A stretch of DNA of 64,000 nt, from positions 1-64,000 of the forward strand of contig NZ_JAQQLF010000023.1 of assembly GCF_028548455.1 (NCBI RefSeq), given 5' to 3'. The stretch comes from Vogesella aquatica. Lineage in GTDB: Bacteria; Pseudomonadota; Gammaproteobacteria; Burkholderiales; Chromobacteriaceae. Position numbers and translations under genes: made by a program. Numbering within the stretch: position 1 is the first letter of the stretch; each line of letters begins with the position of its first letter. The notes beneath the pieces were generated by a model. The model was not told the DNA's origin, did no database searches, and saw only the letters and a list, made by a program, of their open reading frames with translations. Shown one piece after another: positions 53,032-63,575 of the stretch.

Positions 53032-54717
53032 TTATGTCGCAACGTGCTGCAGGTAAATTTGCAGCTCTTTGCGGCCTTGCCATTCGTTGGCTGCAAGCTG
53101 GTAGACGGCGTGAATCTCGTCTGGCAGCCAGTCGGTGCGATTGAACACCATGCCATCACATTGCACGCCATCTTTGGCTAGCCGCAGCTTGAGATGTTTG
53201 TCACCAACCATGCGCTGGCTGATGACCTGGAACTTGTCCTGGAATGTGGGCGGTGCAAAGCCTTGGCCCCATACTTCGGCGGCCAGGGTTTCCGCCATGG
53301 GCAGGTTCAGCTCCCTGGCGCTGAGGCTGCCATCGGTTTCCAATGTGCGGGTCAAGGTGCTTTCGTCCAGCAGGCTTTGTGCTACCTCTTCAAATGCCTG
53401 CTGAAATGTCGACAACTCCTGTTCGGCAATGGTTAGCCCGGCCGCCATGGCGTGGCCACCAAATTTCAGGATCATGCCCGGGTGGCGTTTGTACACCAGA
53501 TCCAGCGCGTCGCGCAGGTGAAAGCCCGGTATCGAGCGCCCTGACCCTTTGATTTCGCCCTCGTCGCCTGGTGCGAACACAATGGTTGGCCGATGGTATT
53601 TTTCTTTCAGGCGGGAGGCTACGATGCCCACTACGCCCTGATGCCAGTCATCGCGATACAGCGCTAGCGTGTAGCGTCTGTCGGCATCAATGGTGGACAG
53701 TGCCGCCAGGGCTTCGTCCTGCATGCCGTGTTCGATCTGGCGGCGTTCACGGTTGAGGCGGTCCAGCTCTTGCGCCAGCCGCATGGCTTCGTCTTCGCTG
53801 CTGGCCAGCAGGCAGGCAATACCCAGGCTCATATCGTCCAGGCGCCCTGCTGCGTTGAGCCTGGGCCCCAGGGTAAAGCCCAGGTCAAAGGTATTGGCTT
53901 TGTGCGCTGCGCGGCCGGCTACGCGGAACAGTGCAGCTATGCCGGGGGCCATGCGCCCTGCCCGCATTCTGCGCAGCCCATTATCGACCAGGATGCGGTT
54001 GTTGCGATCCAGCCGGACCACGTCTGCTACCGTGCCCAATGCAACGATATCCAGCAGCTCGCCCAGGTTGGGCTCGGGGTTGGCCGCAAAGTGGCCGCGT
54101 TGGCGCAGCTCGGCGCGCAGTGCCATCAGCACGTAAAACATCACCCCTACGCCGGCCAGGTTTTTGGAGGGGAATTCGCAGCCTGGCTGGTTGGGGTTCA
54201 CGATCAGCGCGTCCGGCAGCGTGTCACCCGGCAGGTGATGGTCGGTGATCAGTACCTCGATGCCGCGCTGCTTGGCAGCCTCTACACCCGCCACGCTGGC
54301 GATGCCGTTGTCTACGGTAACAATGATGTCTGGCCGACTCTGTGCGGCCAACTCGACGATTTCCGGCGTTAGCCCGTAGCCGTACTCGAAACGGTTCGGC
54401 ACGATGAAATCAATCACCCCACCCATGGCCGCCAGGCCCTTTACTGCCACGGTGCAGGCGGTGGCGCCATCGGCATCGTAATCGGCCACCACCAACATGC
54501 GCTGCTTCTGGTGGATGGCATCGGCCAGCCGCTCGGCCATGGCCTGAACGTTTTTCATGCTGTGGTAAGGCAGCAGGCCTTTGAGGGTGTAATCCACATC
54601 GCTGGCACTTTCGATGCCACGGGCGGCGTACAGGCGCGCCATGAGTGGATGTATGCCCTGCTGGCACAAGTTCTGCTGGCTGCTGGCCGGGTAGCTACGG
54701 GTGGTGATCTGGGTCAT
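53032..54717 (-). CDS. recJ: Single-stranded-DNA exonuclease RecJ
   Basis: 561 residues from the ATG at 54717, overlapping the upstream gene's stop by 4 bp. DHH-family motifs are present: VVADYDADGATA (motif I), VTVDNGIA, VLITDHHLPGD (the DHH motif) and VALGTVADVV. The later DHHA1-type part has GSGRSIPGFHLRDALD and FGGHAMAAG. RecJ degrades 5' ended single strands in RecF-pathway recombination and mismatch repair. It is close to E. coli RecJ in length. The stop is some 130 bp from the right dif-like site. Confidence 0.95.
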   Translation of the reverse strand: MTQITTRSYPASSQQNLCQQGIHPLMARLYAARGIESASDVDYTLKGLLPYHSMKNVQAMAERLADAIHQKQRMLVVADYDADGATACTVAVKGLAAMGGVIDFIVPNRFEYGYGLTPEIVELAAQSRPDIIVTVDNGIASVAGVEAAKQRGIEVLITDHHLPGDTLPDALIVNPNQPGCEFPSKNLAGVGVMFYVLMALRAELRQRGHFAANPEPNLGELLDIVALGTVADVVRLDRNNRILVDNGLRRMRAGRMAPGIAALFRVAGRAAHKANTFDLGFTLGPRLNAAGRLDDMSLGIACLLASSEDEAMRLAQELDRLNRERRQIEHGMQDEALAALSTIDADRRYTLALYRDDWHQGVVGIVASRLKEKYHRPTIVFAPGDEGEIKGSGRSIPGFHLRDALDLVYKRHPGMILKFGGHAMAAGLTIAEQELSTFQQAFEEVAQSLLDESTLTRTLETDGSLSARELNLPMAETLAAEVWGQGFAPPTFQDKFQVISQRMVGDKHLKLRLAKDGVQCDGMVFNRTDWLPDEIHAVYQLAANEWQGRKELQIYLQHVAT

Positions 54718-55721
54718 TGCGGGTACAGGGTGGCTAAAGGTTGGCCGGGTAGCCAGAATTTCCATAGCTGGCGCGGCGTAATGTGCAGGGTAAAGCCGGC
54801 TTCGCCGTCGCAGCTGAGTTCGAGCGATTGTAGCTGGCCAGCCTTGAGTGCGGCCAACATGGGGGTGAACCAGTCTTGCTCCAGTCGCTTCAGTGTTTCG
54901 CGCCAGCCCCAGGCATCGCGAAACTGTGCGGCTGCCTCCAGTTGGTCCAGTACCACGTGAACATGCTCGCCTTGCAGGCTGGCAAACTGGTACGGGGCGG
55001 CGTCTATCGCCATGCCGCTTTCCACGGCGAGTGCCTGATAAAGCGGGTTGTCACTATATAGCAGCGGGGCAAAGGCCTGCGGTGCCTGGTTATCGCGGCC
55101 CTGCTCGCCCCAAAGCCACACGCTGTTTACCGGGGTGTCTCCGCGTAGCTCGCGGGCATCGTTAGCCGCATGGGTATACAGCAACATCTGCATTTCGTTC
55201 AGATAGCGGCTCCAGCGCATGCCGTTCTGCCCACCAGGCAGGTGGTGGTTGATATCCTGGCCAATGACATCCGGCAGGGGTGTGAAGCTGGCGCCAGTAG
55301 CTGCTGGCAGTGAAATGAACCAGCGCGCCGGCGTGGGCGCGTGTAAGGTGAAACCGTCTTCGGCAAAGAGCTGGTTGAGGCTGCCAATAAGCTGGTCTGC
55401 CTCGTTCTGCGCCAGATTCATGATGCCTACATCACCCAGTAGTGCGCGGTCGCGGTCCACCCGCAGATTAACCGGGTCGGCAATAAGCCAATGCCGGCCC
55501 GTAGTCGCCAGCCCGGCCTGGCGTGCCAGCGTGGCAGCCACCGCAAGCTCGGGCAGACTGAAGCTGCGCAGCAGGTGCTGGCTCGGGGAGGCCGGGCGTG
55601 TGCTACGTTGGCCGCGGGCCAATAGTAAGGAAAGTGCCGGGGTGTTCAGGTCTCGGCAGAGGCTTGCGCCATCATCGGCGTCATACCAGGCCAGGCCAGG
55701 CAGGTGCAAGGTGAGTTTCAT
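54714..55721 (-). CDS. Conserved protein related to cofactor-independent phosphoglycerate mutase (COG4255-type)
   Basis: 335 residues. I recognise it only as the conserved gene commonly found ahead of recJ in betaproteobacteria. Segments such as HWLIADPVNLRVDRDRALL, GQDINHHLPGGQNGMRWSRY and VWLWGEQGR recall the alkaline-phosphatase-superfamily type annotated as phosphoglycerate-mutase-like. No full metal-binding set is evident, so catalysis is doubtful. It overlaps recJ by 4 bp, suggesting joint expression. Confidence 0.6.
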   Translation of the reverse strand: MKLTLHLPGLAWYDADDGASLCRDLNTPALSLLLARGQRSTRPASPSQHLLRSFSLPELAVAATLARQAGLATTGRHWLIADPVNLRVDRDRALLGDVGIMNLAQNEADQLIGSLNQLFAEDGFTLHAPTPARWFISLPAATGASFTPLPDVIGQDINHHLPGGQNGMRWSRYLNEMQMLLYTHAANDARELRGDTPVNSVWLWGEQGRDNQAPQAFAPLLYSDNPLYQALAVESGMAIDAAPYQFASLQGEHVHVVLDQLEAAAQFRDAWGWRETLKRLEQDWFTPMLAALKAGQLQSLELSCDGEAGFTLHITPRQLWKFWLPGQPLATLYPQ

Positions 55722-55991
55722 AAAGGTGCCAGACTGATTTTTATTTTTAACAAAACAATTTTGGATGCGTGCCGAACCATTATCCGCCGCGCACTGTCTT
55801 TTGGTTCAGGTTTCGCTGCCAGTTTGACTAGTGGGTTGATTTGGCTAGGGTTTCTGGTTTGCAGTGGCGCGACGTTTTTGCTAGCATGCCCTGTTTTGAT
55901 ATTTTCTGCTGTAAAAGCCCTACTTTTGCAGCGCAGTATTTAAGCTGATTCGTTTTGCGATGAAGGCTTATGCCACACGAGTCGACTGAAC
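55722..55991. other. Divergent promoter region
   Basis: 270 bp between the minus-strand COG4255-type gene and the plus-strand peptidase gene. It is relatively AT-rich near 55735-55755. A short hydrophobic frame (55704-55943) has no good ribosome site and overlaps the neighbouring gene; I do not call it. Confidence 0.4.
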
Positions 55992-57326
55992 ATGAATTAT
56001 CGCAAACTGCTGGGCTTCCCGCAAAAGTGGGTGGCGCAGCTGATCAACAACCCCATGACCTGGTTGGGCGCCGCTGCCAGCCTGCCGTTTATGGGGGCAT
56101 TAACCGCGCTGGCCATTACCCAGGAACAATCACTCCCCCAGCCTGCCGCACCATTGGCGCAGCAGGTTACCGAGCAGCTATCGCTGCCGGCATTGCCGAC
56201 TGCGCAGGCTTCGGGCCTGCGTTACTGGCGTGATGAGGCAGTGCAGCGCGGTGACACCATTGCACGCCTGCTAAACCGCCTGGGTGTGGACGATGGCGAG
56301 GCGACGCGCTTCATTCACGCTAGCCCCTTGTCGCGCGACCTGCTGAAGCTACGCACCGGTGCCACCCTGTCGGTAGAGTTGAACGATCAGGGCGAGCTGT
56401 TCGGCCTGCGTTTTCTGAATGATGACGAAAACGGCGAGAAGGTGCTGGTGGTCATCGAGAGAAATGGCAATCAGTGGCAAGCCAGCGCCGATGCACCTGA
56501 AATGCAGACGGTACAGACTGTGCGCTCCGTGCTGCTAAAAACCAGTGCTACCGGCGCCCTGGCCCAGGCGCGCGTGCCGGTGGAGGTGCGTACCGGCTTG
56601 TCGGAAATTTTTGCCGACCAGTTCTCGCTGGCCGACTTGCGTGCGGGTGACAAAATCAGCCTGGTGTATGAGACCTTGCAGTACAAAGGTACGCCACTGG
56701 CCAGCGGTAATATTCTGGGTGCCGAGATTGTGCGTAGCGGCAAGGTTTACCAGGCATTCTATTTCGAGCACGATAGCGAATCGGGCGCTTATTACGATGC
56801 TGCCGGCAAGCCGTTGAAAAAAGGCTTTACCATGCAGCCGGTTGCCGCCCGCATCAGCTCGGGCTTTGGCATGCGTTTCCACCCTATTTTGCGCTCGCTG
56901 CGTATGCACGAAGGGGTGGACTACGCGGCTGCCAGCGGCACGCCGATTGCAGCCCCGTCTGACGCCACGGTGGCAACCGTGGCGCAGCAAAGTGGTTATG
57001 GCAATGTGGTGGTGCTGAAGCACAGCAACAAGCTATCGACCCTGTACGCCCACATGAGCGCTTTCCAGCCTGGCTTGCGCACCGGGGATAAGGTAAAGGC
57101 TGGCGACATCATCGGCTTTGTCGGTAGCACCGGGCGCTCCACCGGGCCGCACCTGCATATGGAAGTGCTGATCGACGGGCAGCCGGTGGACCCTGCTACG
57201 ACCGCCCTGCCCGTACCGGGCCTGACGCCCAGCCAGCGCTTGGCCTTCCGCCAGGGTAGCGTTAAGCTTGCGGCCAACCTTCAGCTGCTCAGGGATATAC
57301 CGGTCAGCGTGGCGCAGCTGGACTAA
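55992..57326 (+). CDS. mepM: M23 (LytM-type) peptidoglycan endopeptidase, MepM-like
   Basis: 444 residues. An N-terminal membrane anchor (MTWLGAAASLPFMGALTALA) is followed by an OapA/LysM-like region (RGDTIARLLNRLGVD). The C-terminal LytM domain has SGFGMRFHPILRSLRMHEGVDY (zinc ligands H and D), later HMSAF and GPHLHME (HxH). All zinc ligands are present, so the enzyme is expected to be active. MepM-type enzymes cut peptidoglycan cross-links to allow wall growth. The gene precedes anmK, a peptidoglycan recycling gene. Confidence 0.9.
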   Translation: MNYRKLLGFPQKWVAQLINNPMTWLGAAASLPFMGALTALAITQEQSLPQPAAPLAQQVTEQLSLPALPTAQASGLRYWRDEAVQRGDTIARLLNRLGVDDGEATRFIHASPLSRDLLKLRTGATLSVELNDQGELFGLRFLNDDENGEKVLVVIERNGNQWQASADAPEMQTVQTVRSVLLKTSATGALAQARVPVEVRTGLSEIFADQFSLADLRAGDKISLVYETLQYKGTPLASGNILGAEIVRSGKVYQAFYFEHDSESGAYYDAAGKPLKKGFTMQPVAARISSGFGMRFHPILRSLRMHEGVDYAAASGTPIAAPSDATVATVAQQSGYGNVVVLKHSNKLSTLYAHMSAFQPGLRTGDKVKAGDIIGFVGSTGRSTGPHLHMEVLIDGQPVDPATTALPVPGLTPSQRLAFRQGSVKLAANLQLLRDIPVSVAQLD

Positions 57327-57346
57327 CCCTGCCCACCCATGCATCG

Positions 57347-57377
57347 CCCTGGCAGCCCTACTAGCCAGGGCTTTTTT
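57347..57377 (+). terminator. Terminator-like hairpin abutting the anmK start
   Basis: CCCTGGC (57347-57353) pairs with GCCAGGG (57364-57370), followed by C and six T residues. The anmK ATG comes immediately after, at 57378. Confidence 0.7.
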
Positions 57378-58487
57378 ATGTCTGAGATTTATATCGGTTT
57401 GATGTCCGGCACCAGCCTGGACGGTGTGGATGCGCTGGTTGTGGATTTTGCCCATAGTCCCATGCGCGTACTGGGGGAAGCATTTGTACCCTATCCCGCT
57501 GCGGTGCGTGAACAGGTGCTGACCCTGCAGCCGGTGGGCCATGACGAACTGGCGCGTAGCGCCTTGCTGGGCAATACGCTAGCCACACTCTATGCCCAGG
57601 CTGTGCAGCAGGCCTTGCGCGCCACCGGCCTGATGCCGGCCGATATCCGGGCAGTACTGTGCCACGGTCAAACCATCCGCCACGCCCCGCAGCAGGGCTA
57701 TACCCTGCAAATTGGCAATCACGCCTTGCTGGCCGAGCTGTGCGGCATTGATGTGATTGGCGATGTGCGCAGCCGCGATGTGGCGGCGGGCGGGCAAGGT
57801 GCGCCGCTTGTGCCCGCTTTTCATCAGGCAGTATTTGCCAGCACCAGTGTGCCGCGCGTGATTCTGAATATTGGCGGCATTGCCAACCTGACCCGCCTGA
57901 GCCCCGGCTTGCCGGTGATCGGCTTTGATACCGGGCCGGGCAATATGCTGATGGATGCCTGGATTCGCCGCCACCGCGGCCTGGACTATGACGCGTCTGG
58001 TGCGTGGGCCGCCAGCGGCCGGGTGCAAAGCACCTTGCTGCAGCGTCTGCTGGCAGAGCCGTACTTTGCGGCCAACCTGCCCAAAAGCACGGGGCGTGAC
58101 TTGTTCGACCTGCCCTGGCTGGACGGCCACCTGGCCGCACACGCCCGGCAGCACGGGCCGGTGCTGGATGCCGATGTGCAGGCGACGCTGCTGGCACTGA
58201 CTACCCACAGCATTGCAGCCGCAGTGCAACGCTTTGCGCCCTGCTGCCAGGAATTGTATGTCTGCGGTGGCGGGGCGCAGAACCCGGTGCTGATGGCTGG
58301 TCTTGCGGCCAACCTTATAGGTGTTCATATCGAAACAACCGAAGCGTTAGGCTTGGCACCGCAACAGGTGGAGGCAGCCGCATTTGCCTGGCTGGGCTGG
58401 TGCTTCTGCCATCGCCAGCCGGCCAACCTGCCGGAAGTGACGGGTGCACGTGGCTTGCGGGTGCTTGGGGCACTTTATCCGTATTAA
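57378..58487 (+). CDS. anmK: Anhydro-N-acetylmuramic acid kinase
   Basis: 369 residues from the ATG at 57378. The opening IYIGLMSGTSLDGVDALVVD is the family signature. Further motifs are LCHGQTIRH, VIGDVRSRDVAAGGQGAPLVP, ILNIGGIANLT, FDTGPGNMLMD and VCGGGAQNP. AnmK phosphorylates and opens 1,6-anhydroMurNAc during cell-wall recycling. The chosen start abuts a terminator-like hairpin and lacks a clear ribosome site; an upstream ATG at 57339 would add 13 residues that the family does not need. Confidence 0.94.
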   Translation: MSEIYIGLMSGTSLDGVDALVVDFAHSPMRVLGEAFVPYPAAVREQVLTLQPVGHDELARSALLGNTLATLYAQAVQQALRATGLMPADIRAVLCHGQTIRHAPQQGYTLQIGNHALLAELCGIDVIGDVRSRDVAAGGQGAPLVPAFHQAVFASTSVPRVILNIGGIANLTRLSPGLPVIGFDTGPGNMLMDAWIRRHRGLDYDASGAWAASGRVQSTLLQRLLAEPYFAANLPKSTGRDLFDLPWLDGHLAAHARQHGPVLDADVQATLLALTTHSIAAAVQRFAPCCQELYVCGGGAQNPVLMAGLAANLIGVHIETTEALGLAPQQVEAAAFAWLGWCFCHRQPANLPEVTGARGLRVLGALYPY

Positions 58488-58560
58488 ATGTAAAGTGATC
58501 GATAAGGTAGCGGGTAAATTGCCGATATAATGCATGGCTGACTTCATACATTAAATAACA

Positions 58561-60858
58561 ATGCGCCTGTTCAAGCGTAAAGCTGCCGTACGAAACACCC
58601 AACCCCTGCCACCCAAGCTGACCGCCCTGTTGCGCGAAGCCTGGTGGTTGCTCATGGCCGTCACTGCCGTTTACCTGGTCATCACGCTGGCCAGCTTCAG
58701 CCCGGCTGACCCTAGCTGGTCGCACAGCTCGGCGGATACGCAAATCCGCAATTATGGCGGCACCTTTGGTGCCTGGCTGTCCGACATTTTGCTCTACCTG
58801 TTTGGCTACGCCGCCTGGTTATTGGTAGGCTTCTGCCTGTTTGCCATTGCCTGGGGCTACCGCAAGATAGAGCAGGCCGACTTCCAGACCGGCCCCATGA
58901 CCTGGGCTGCCCTGCTGGGCTTCCTGGTAACCCTGGTCAGCGTATCCAGCATCGAGGCGCTGATACTGGGCAATAAGGCACTGGCGCTGCCGGCCGGTGC
59001 GGGTGGCATGCTGGGCAAGTCGCTAGGCTATGCCGCGGCACATGCTTTTGGCGGCACCGGTGCCGGCTTGCTATTACTGGTGCTGGCGGCAATTGGCACC
59101 TCGCTGTTTACCGGCCTGTCCTGGCTGAACCTGATGGAAAGCCTGGGCGGCAAGATTGAGGACACTACCGTCGGTGCATGGCGGGCATGGCAAGCCAGCA
59201 AAGACCGCGAAATCGGCCGCGAAGTGGCCAAGCAGCGCGAAGAAAAAGTGGTGCAGGAAAAGAAAAAAATCGACGAGAAGCCACCGGTGCGCATAGAAGC
59301 CCCTGTGCTCGAGGTGCCGGTATCGCCCAAGGCGGTCAAGCCGGTTCAGCAGTCGCTGTTTGCTGCCCCGGGTGATGATGCGCTGCCTGGCCTCACGCTG
59401 CTGGCCCCGCCAAAAGAGCAAGGCGAACCGGTTTCTGCGGAAACCGTGGAATATACTTCGCGCCTGATCGAGCGCAAGCTGGCTGACTTCGGTGTGGATG
59501 TAAAGGTCATCGCCGCCTACCCTGGCCCGGTGATTACACGCTACGAAATCGAGCCAGCCATCGGCGTGAAGGGCGCACAGATCGTTAACCTGATGAAGGA
59601 TCTGGCGCGCGCACTGAGCCTGGTGTCCATCCGCGTGGTGGAAACCATCCCCGGCAAAACCTATATGGGCCTGGAGCTGCCTAACCCGAAGCGCCAGATT
59701 GTGCGCATGTCCGAAATTGTGGGCTCGGAAAGCTACCAGAACATGCCGTCCAAGCTAGCCATGGCGCTGGGTAAAGATATCGCGGGTCAACCGGTATCGG
59801 CCGACCTGGCTAAAATGCCGCACGTACTGGTAGCGGGTACCACCGGCTCCGGTAAATCGGTAGCGATCAACGCCATGATTCTGTCGGTGCTATATAAAGC
59901 TACGCCTAAAGAAGCCCGCCTGATCATGGTGGACCCGAAAATGCTGGAGCTATCGGTATACGAAGGCATTCCGCATCTGCTGGCTCCCGTGGTAACCGAC
60001 ATGAAACAAGCGGCCAACGCGCTGAACTGGTGCGTGGGGGAGATGGAGCGTCGCTATCGCCTGATGTCCAAGCTGGGCGTGCGCAACCTCGCGGGCTTCA
60101 ACCAGAAGATTCGTGACGCCGAAAAAGCCGGCGAGAAGATACCCAACCCGTTCAGCCTGACCCCGGACATGCCGGAGCCGCTGGAAACGCTGCCGCTGAT
60201 TGTGGTGGTGATCGACGAGCTGGCCGACCTGATGATGGTCGCCGGCAAGAAAATCGAAGAGCTGATTGCCCGCCTGGCGCAAAAAGCACGCGCGGCGGGT
60301 ATCCACCTTATTCTGGCCACCCAACGCCCATCGGTAGACGTGATTACAGGCCTGATCAAGGCCAATATCCCGACCCGCATTGCCTTCCAGGTATCCAGCA
60401 AGATAGATAGCCGTACCATTCTGGACCAGATGGGTGCGGAAACCCTGCTGGGGCAAGGCGATATGCTGTATCAGCCACCCGGCACCAATTACCCGTTGCG
60501 CGTGCACGGTGCTTTTGTGGCCGACGAAGAGGTGCACCACGTGGTGGAGTTCCTCAAGACCACCGGCGAGCCGGATTACGTCGACGGCATCCTCACCGGC
60601 ACACCAGAAGGTGAGGATGCGGGGGGCGAAATGGGCGCTGCCGGCGGCGGCGACATGGAGGCAGACCCGCTGTACGACGAGGCGGTGGCCATTGTGATCA
60701 AAACCCGCAAGGCGTCCATCTCATCGGTACAGCGCCAGCTGCGCATCGGCTATAACCGTGCGGCACGGCTGATCGAGCAAATGGAAGCCACCGGTATCGT
60801 ATCCGCCATGGAAACCAATGGTAACCGCAGCGTACTGGTGCCCATGCGCGAAGAATAA
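58561..60858 (+). CDS. ftsK: DNA translocase FtsK
   Basis: 765 residues. Four N-terminal membrane helices are followed by a short charged linker, much shorter than in E. coli. The motor has [14 protein letters not shown] (Walker A), [14 protein letters not shown] (Walker B) and [22 protein letters not shown]. The C-terminal gamma domain ([20 protein letters not shown]) reads KOPS and activates XerCD at dif. The gene lies about 6 kb from the dif-like sites that bound the prophage. Confidence 0.96.
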   Translation: MRLFKRKAAVRNTQPLPPKLTALLREAWWLLMAVTAVYLVITLASFSPADPSWSHSSADTQIRNYGGTFGAWLSDILLYLFGYAAWLLVGFCLFAIAWGYRKIEQADFQTGPMTWAALLGFLVTLVSVSSIEALILGNKALALPAGAGGMLGKSLGYAAAHAFGGTGAGLLLLVLAAIGTSLFTGLSWLNLMESLGGKIEDTTVGAWRAWQASKDREIGREVAKQREEKVVQEKKKIDEKPPVRIEAPVLEVPVSPKAVKPVQQSLFAAPGDDALPGLTLLAPPKEQGEPVSAETVEYTSRLIERKLADFGVDVKVIAAYPGPVITRYEIEPAIGVKGAQIVNLMKDLARALSLVSIRVVETIPGKTYMGLELPNPKRQIVRMSEIVGSESYQNMPSKLAMALGKDIAGQPVSADLAKMPHVLVAGTTGSGKSVAINAMILSVLYKATPKEARLIMVDPKMLELSVYEGIPHLLAPVVTDMKQAANALNWCVGEMERRYRLMSKLGVRNLAGFNQKIRDAEKAGEKIPNPFSLTPDMPEPLETLPLIVVVIDELADLMMVAGKKIEELIARLAQKARAAGIHLILATQRPSVDVITGLIKANIPTRIAFQVSSKIDSRTILDQMGAETLLGQGDMLYQPPGTNYPLRVHGAFVADEEVHHVVEFLKTTGEPDYVDGILTGTPEGEDAGGEMGAAGGGDMEADPLYDEAVAIVIKTRKASISSVQRQLRIGYNRAARLIEQMEATGIVSAMETNGNRSVLVPMREE

Positions 60859-60879
60859 GCACCCTGCCCTTTTTCATCT

Positions 60880-60909
60880 GCAATGGCCGCCCTGCGGCCA
60901 TTGCTTTTT
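60880..60909 (+). terminator. Terminator after ftsK
   Basis: Perfect 11-bp stem GCAATGGCCGC / GCGGCCATTGC with a three-base loop, followed by five T residues. Confidence 0.9.
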
Positions 60910-60957
60910 ATCGCTAGCCGGTTAAGCTAGGCGCACTCGTTTTGTACTGGACAAATC

Positions 60958-62043
60958 ATGCCCGCACTGCTGAAAGAACCCGCGTTCCGCCACGACTACA
61001 CGCCTAAGACAGGCATTCTGCTGATTAACCTGGGCACGCCGGCGGCACCCACTGCCAAAGCACTGCGCCCCTATCTAAAGCAGTTTTTGTCCGATAGCCG
61101 TGTCATTGAAATCCCCAAGGCGATCTGGTGGTTCATTCTTAATGGCATCATTCTGAACGTACGACCGGCGAAAAGCGCAGCGAAATACGCCACTATCTGG
61201 ACGCCGGATGGCTCCCCCCTGCTGGTACACACGCAAAAGCAGACAACGCTACTGAAAGGCTTGCTGGGCGAACAAGGCATGCGCAACCTGGTGGTGGACT
61301 ACGCCATGCGCTATGGGCAGCCATCAGTCGAGCAAACCATGATCAAGATGCGGGAGGCCGGCGTGGAACGCCTGCTGGTGATACCGCTCTACCCACAATA
61401 CGCAGGCTCATCCAGCGCCACGGCGCTGGATGACGTATTCCGTACACTGCAGAAAATGCGCAACATGCCGGAAGTGCGCACCGTGCGTCACTTCCACGAC
61501 CACCCGGCTTATATACAAGCGTTGGCAGACAGCGTGCGGGAACACTGGCGCCTGAATGGCCGAGCAGAAAAGCTGGTGATGAGTTTCCATGGTGTACCAC
61601 GTTTTACGCTGGATAAAGGCGACCCCTACCACTGCGAGTGTCTGAAAACCGGCCGCTTGCTGGCCGAAGAGCTAGGGCTGGGCAAGACTGAATACGTGGT
61701 CAGCTTCCAGAGCCGGTTTGGCAAGGCGGAATGGATCAAGCCCTACACTACCGAGGTGCTTACGCAGCTGGCGCGTGATGGTGTATCCAGGATTGACGTC
61801 ATGTGCCCGGGGTTTGTGGGCGATTGTCTGGAGACGCTGGAAGAGATCGCCATGGAAGGAAAAGAAGATTTCCTCACCCACGGGGGTAAGGAATACCGCT
61901 ATATCGCCTGCCTGAACGAGCGCCCGGCATGGATTACCGCACTAGCCGAGATCGCTGCGGCCAACCTTGGTGGCTGGATAACAACACCGGATGATGCAGA
62001 AATGCGACAACTCCGCGCCCGTAGCTGTGGCGCAAAAAGCTAG
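60958..62043 (+). CDS. hemH: Ferrochelatase
   Basis: 361 residues. Motifs: [60 protein letters not shown] with the catalytic His in [21 protein letters not shown], and [17 protein letters not shown]. It inserts Fe2+ into protoporphyrin IX, the last step of haem synthesis. Length matches proteobacterial HemH. It stands alone between two terminators. Confidence 0.96.
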   Translation: MPALLKEPAFRHDYTPKTGILLINLGTPAAPTAKALRPYLKQFLSDSRVIEIPKAIWWFILNGIILNVRPAKSAAKYATIWTPDGSPLLVHTQKQTTLLKGLLGEQGMRNLVVDYAMRYGQPSVEQTMIKMREAGVERLLVIPLYPQYAGSSSATALDDVFRTLQKMRNMPEVRTVRHFHDHPAYIQALADSVREHWRLNGRAEKLVMSFHGVPRFTLDKGDPYHCECLKTGRLLAEELGLGKTEYVVSFQSRFGKAEWIKPYTTEVLTQLARDGVSRIDVMCPGFVGDCLETLEEIAMEGKEDFLTHGGKEYRYIACLNERPAWITALAEIAAANLGGWITTPDDAEMRQLRARSCGAKS

Positions 62044-62064
62044 AAAAAGGCTAAATTTTTTCAC

Positions 62065-62091
62065 AAAGGCGCACCTCAATGGTGCGCCTTT
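62065..62091 (+). terminator. Terminator after hemH
   Basis: AAAGGCGCACC / GGTGCGCCTTT, an 11-bp perfect stem with a five-base loop. Confidence 0.85.
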
Positions 62092-62199
62092 GTTCATTTG
62101 TGAAAACTTTGTTCAATAAGTACATGGTGCAGCACACCATAAAGAGGCATGCGACAGATTTGTGTCGAACAATATTCAAAACATTGTTTGCGACCTTCG

Positions 62200-62229
62200 T
62201 TGACACTGAAAGAAGCGGCTCCGCATAAT
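62200..62229 (+). promoter_or_regulatory. Sigma-70-type promoter for the first livJ-like gene
   Basis: TTGACA (62200-62205), an 18-bp spacer, then CATAAT (62224-62229), 76 bp before the ATG. Confidence 0.65.
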
Positions 62230-62304
62230 CCTTGCCATCTGCTCATCCAAAAGATGTAACGCAGGTTTTTCAAGTCACAGACTTAAGATCAGGGGAAACA
62301 CAAG

Positions 62305-63528
62305 ATGAATAAATTTGCTCGTCTGAGCCTTTTTGCGGCTGCCGCCATTGCACTCACTGCCTGCGGCAACAAGGAAGAAAAACCGGCTGGCGAAGCATCC
62401 GCCGCAGCTGCTGAAGCTGGCGGTGAAACCGTTGTCAAAATCGGCCAGGTATCGCCGCTGACCGGCCCGATTGCCCACCTGGGTAAAGACAACGAACTGG
62501 GCGCCAAGCTGGCTATCGAAGACCTGAACGCCGAAGGCGTTGAAATCGGCGGCAAGAAAGTTAAATTCGAACTGGTATCCGAAGATGACCAGGCCGACCC
62601 GAAAATCGGTACCCAGGTTGCCCAGCGTCTGGTTGATGCGGGTGTCGTGGGCGTAGTGGGCCACCTGAACTCCGGCACCACCATCCCGGCATCCAAGATC
62701 TACTCCGACGCCGGCCTGCCACAGATTTCCCCATCCGCCACCAACCCTGACTACACCAAACAGGGCTACAAAACCACCTTCCGTGTGATCGCCAACGACG
62801 TTCAGCAAGGCAAGGCACTGGGTGAGTTTGCGGTTGACGGTCTGAAAGCCAAAAAAGTTGCCATCATCGATGACCGTACTGCTTACGGCCAAGGTTTGGC
62901 AGACGAATTCGAAAAAGCAATCAAAGCCAAAGGCGGCTCCGTTGTTAAACGCGAATTCACCACCAACACCGCGACTGACTTCAACGCCATTCTGACTTCG
63001 ATCAAAGGCTCTGCACCGGACGTGATCTTCTACGGTGGTATGGATGCACAAGCTGGCCCGCTGGCCAAGCAAATGCAGCGCCTGGGCATCAAAGCCAAGC
63101 TGATGGGCGGCGATGGCTGGCAGACTCCGGAGTTCATCAAGCTGGCTGGCGAAGCTTCCGAAGGCCAGTACTCCTCCAGCTGCGGTATGCCGCGTGACAA
63201 GATGCCTGGCTTTGCGGCTTTCAATGACAAGTTCAAAGCCAAGTACAACACCGAAGTTCAGATCTATGCGCCATACGAGTACGACGCTGTTCGCGTACTG
63301 GTAGAAGCCATGAAACGTGCTGGCTCCACTGACCCGAAAACCTACCTGGCTGAAGTTGGCAAAACCAACTACACCGGCGTAACCGGCCCGATCGCTTTTG
63401 ATGAGAAAGGTGACATCAAAGACGGCGCAGTAACCGTTTACCAGGTTAAAGGTGGCAAGTGGGAAGTGGTTTCCACTGTAGGCGGCCCGGCTTCTGCTGC
63501 TGCCCCTGCTGCTAGCGCTGCGCAGTAA
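62305..63528 (+). CDS. livJ: Branched-chain amino-acid ABC transporter substrate-binding lipoprotein
   Basis: 407 residues. The signal peptide ends in lipobox LTAC (Cys about 20), followed by an Ala/Glu-rich linker. The mature protein is a type I periplasmic-binding fold: VVKIGQVSPLTGPIAHLGKD, ASKIYSDAGLPQISPSATNP, VAIIDDRTAYGQGLADEFEK and YAPYEYDAVRVLVEAM. The C-terminus is an Ala/Pro tail. It would capture Leu, Ile or Val for a LivHMGF-type importer, which is not in this window. Its own promoter and terminator suggest a single-gene unit. Codon usage is strongly biased, as for an abundant protein. Confidence 0.92.
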   Translation: MNKFARLSLFAAAAIALTACGNKEEKPAGEASAAAAEAGGETVVKIGQVSPLTGPIAHLGKDNELGAKLAIEDLNAEGVEIGGKKVKFELVSEDDQADPKIGTQVAQRLVDAGVVGVVGHLNSGTTIPASKIYSDAGLPQISPSATNPDYTKQGYKTTFRVIANDVQQGKALGEFAVDGLKAKKVAIIDDRTAYGQGLADEFEKAIKAKGGSVVKREFTTNTATDFNAILTSIKGSAPDVIFYGGMDAQAGPLAKQMQRLGIKAKLMGGDGWQTPEFIKLAGEASEGQYSSSCGMPRDKMPGFAAFNDKFKAKYNTEVQIYAPYEYDAVRVLVEAMKRAGSTDPKTYLAEVGKTNYTGVTGPIAFDEKGDIKDGAVTVYQVKGGKWEVVSTVGGPASAAAPAASAAQ

Positions 63529-63550
63529 TTCCTGCGGGCATCGCGACAAG

Positions 63551-63575
63551 ACGGCACCTTCGGGTGCCGTTTTTC
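63551..63575 (+). terminator. Terminator after livJ
   Basis: ACGGCACC / GGTGCCGT stem closed by a TTCG tetraloop and followed by T residues. Confidence 0.9.
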
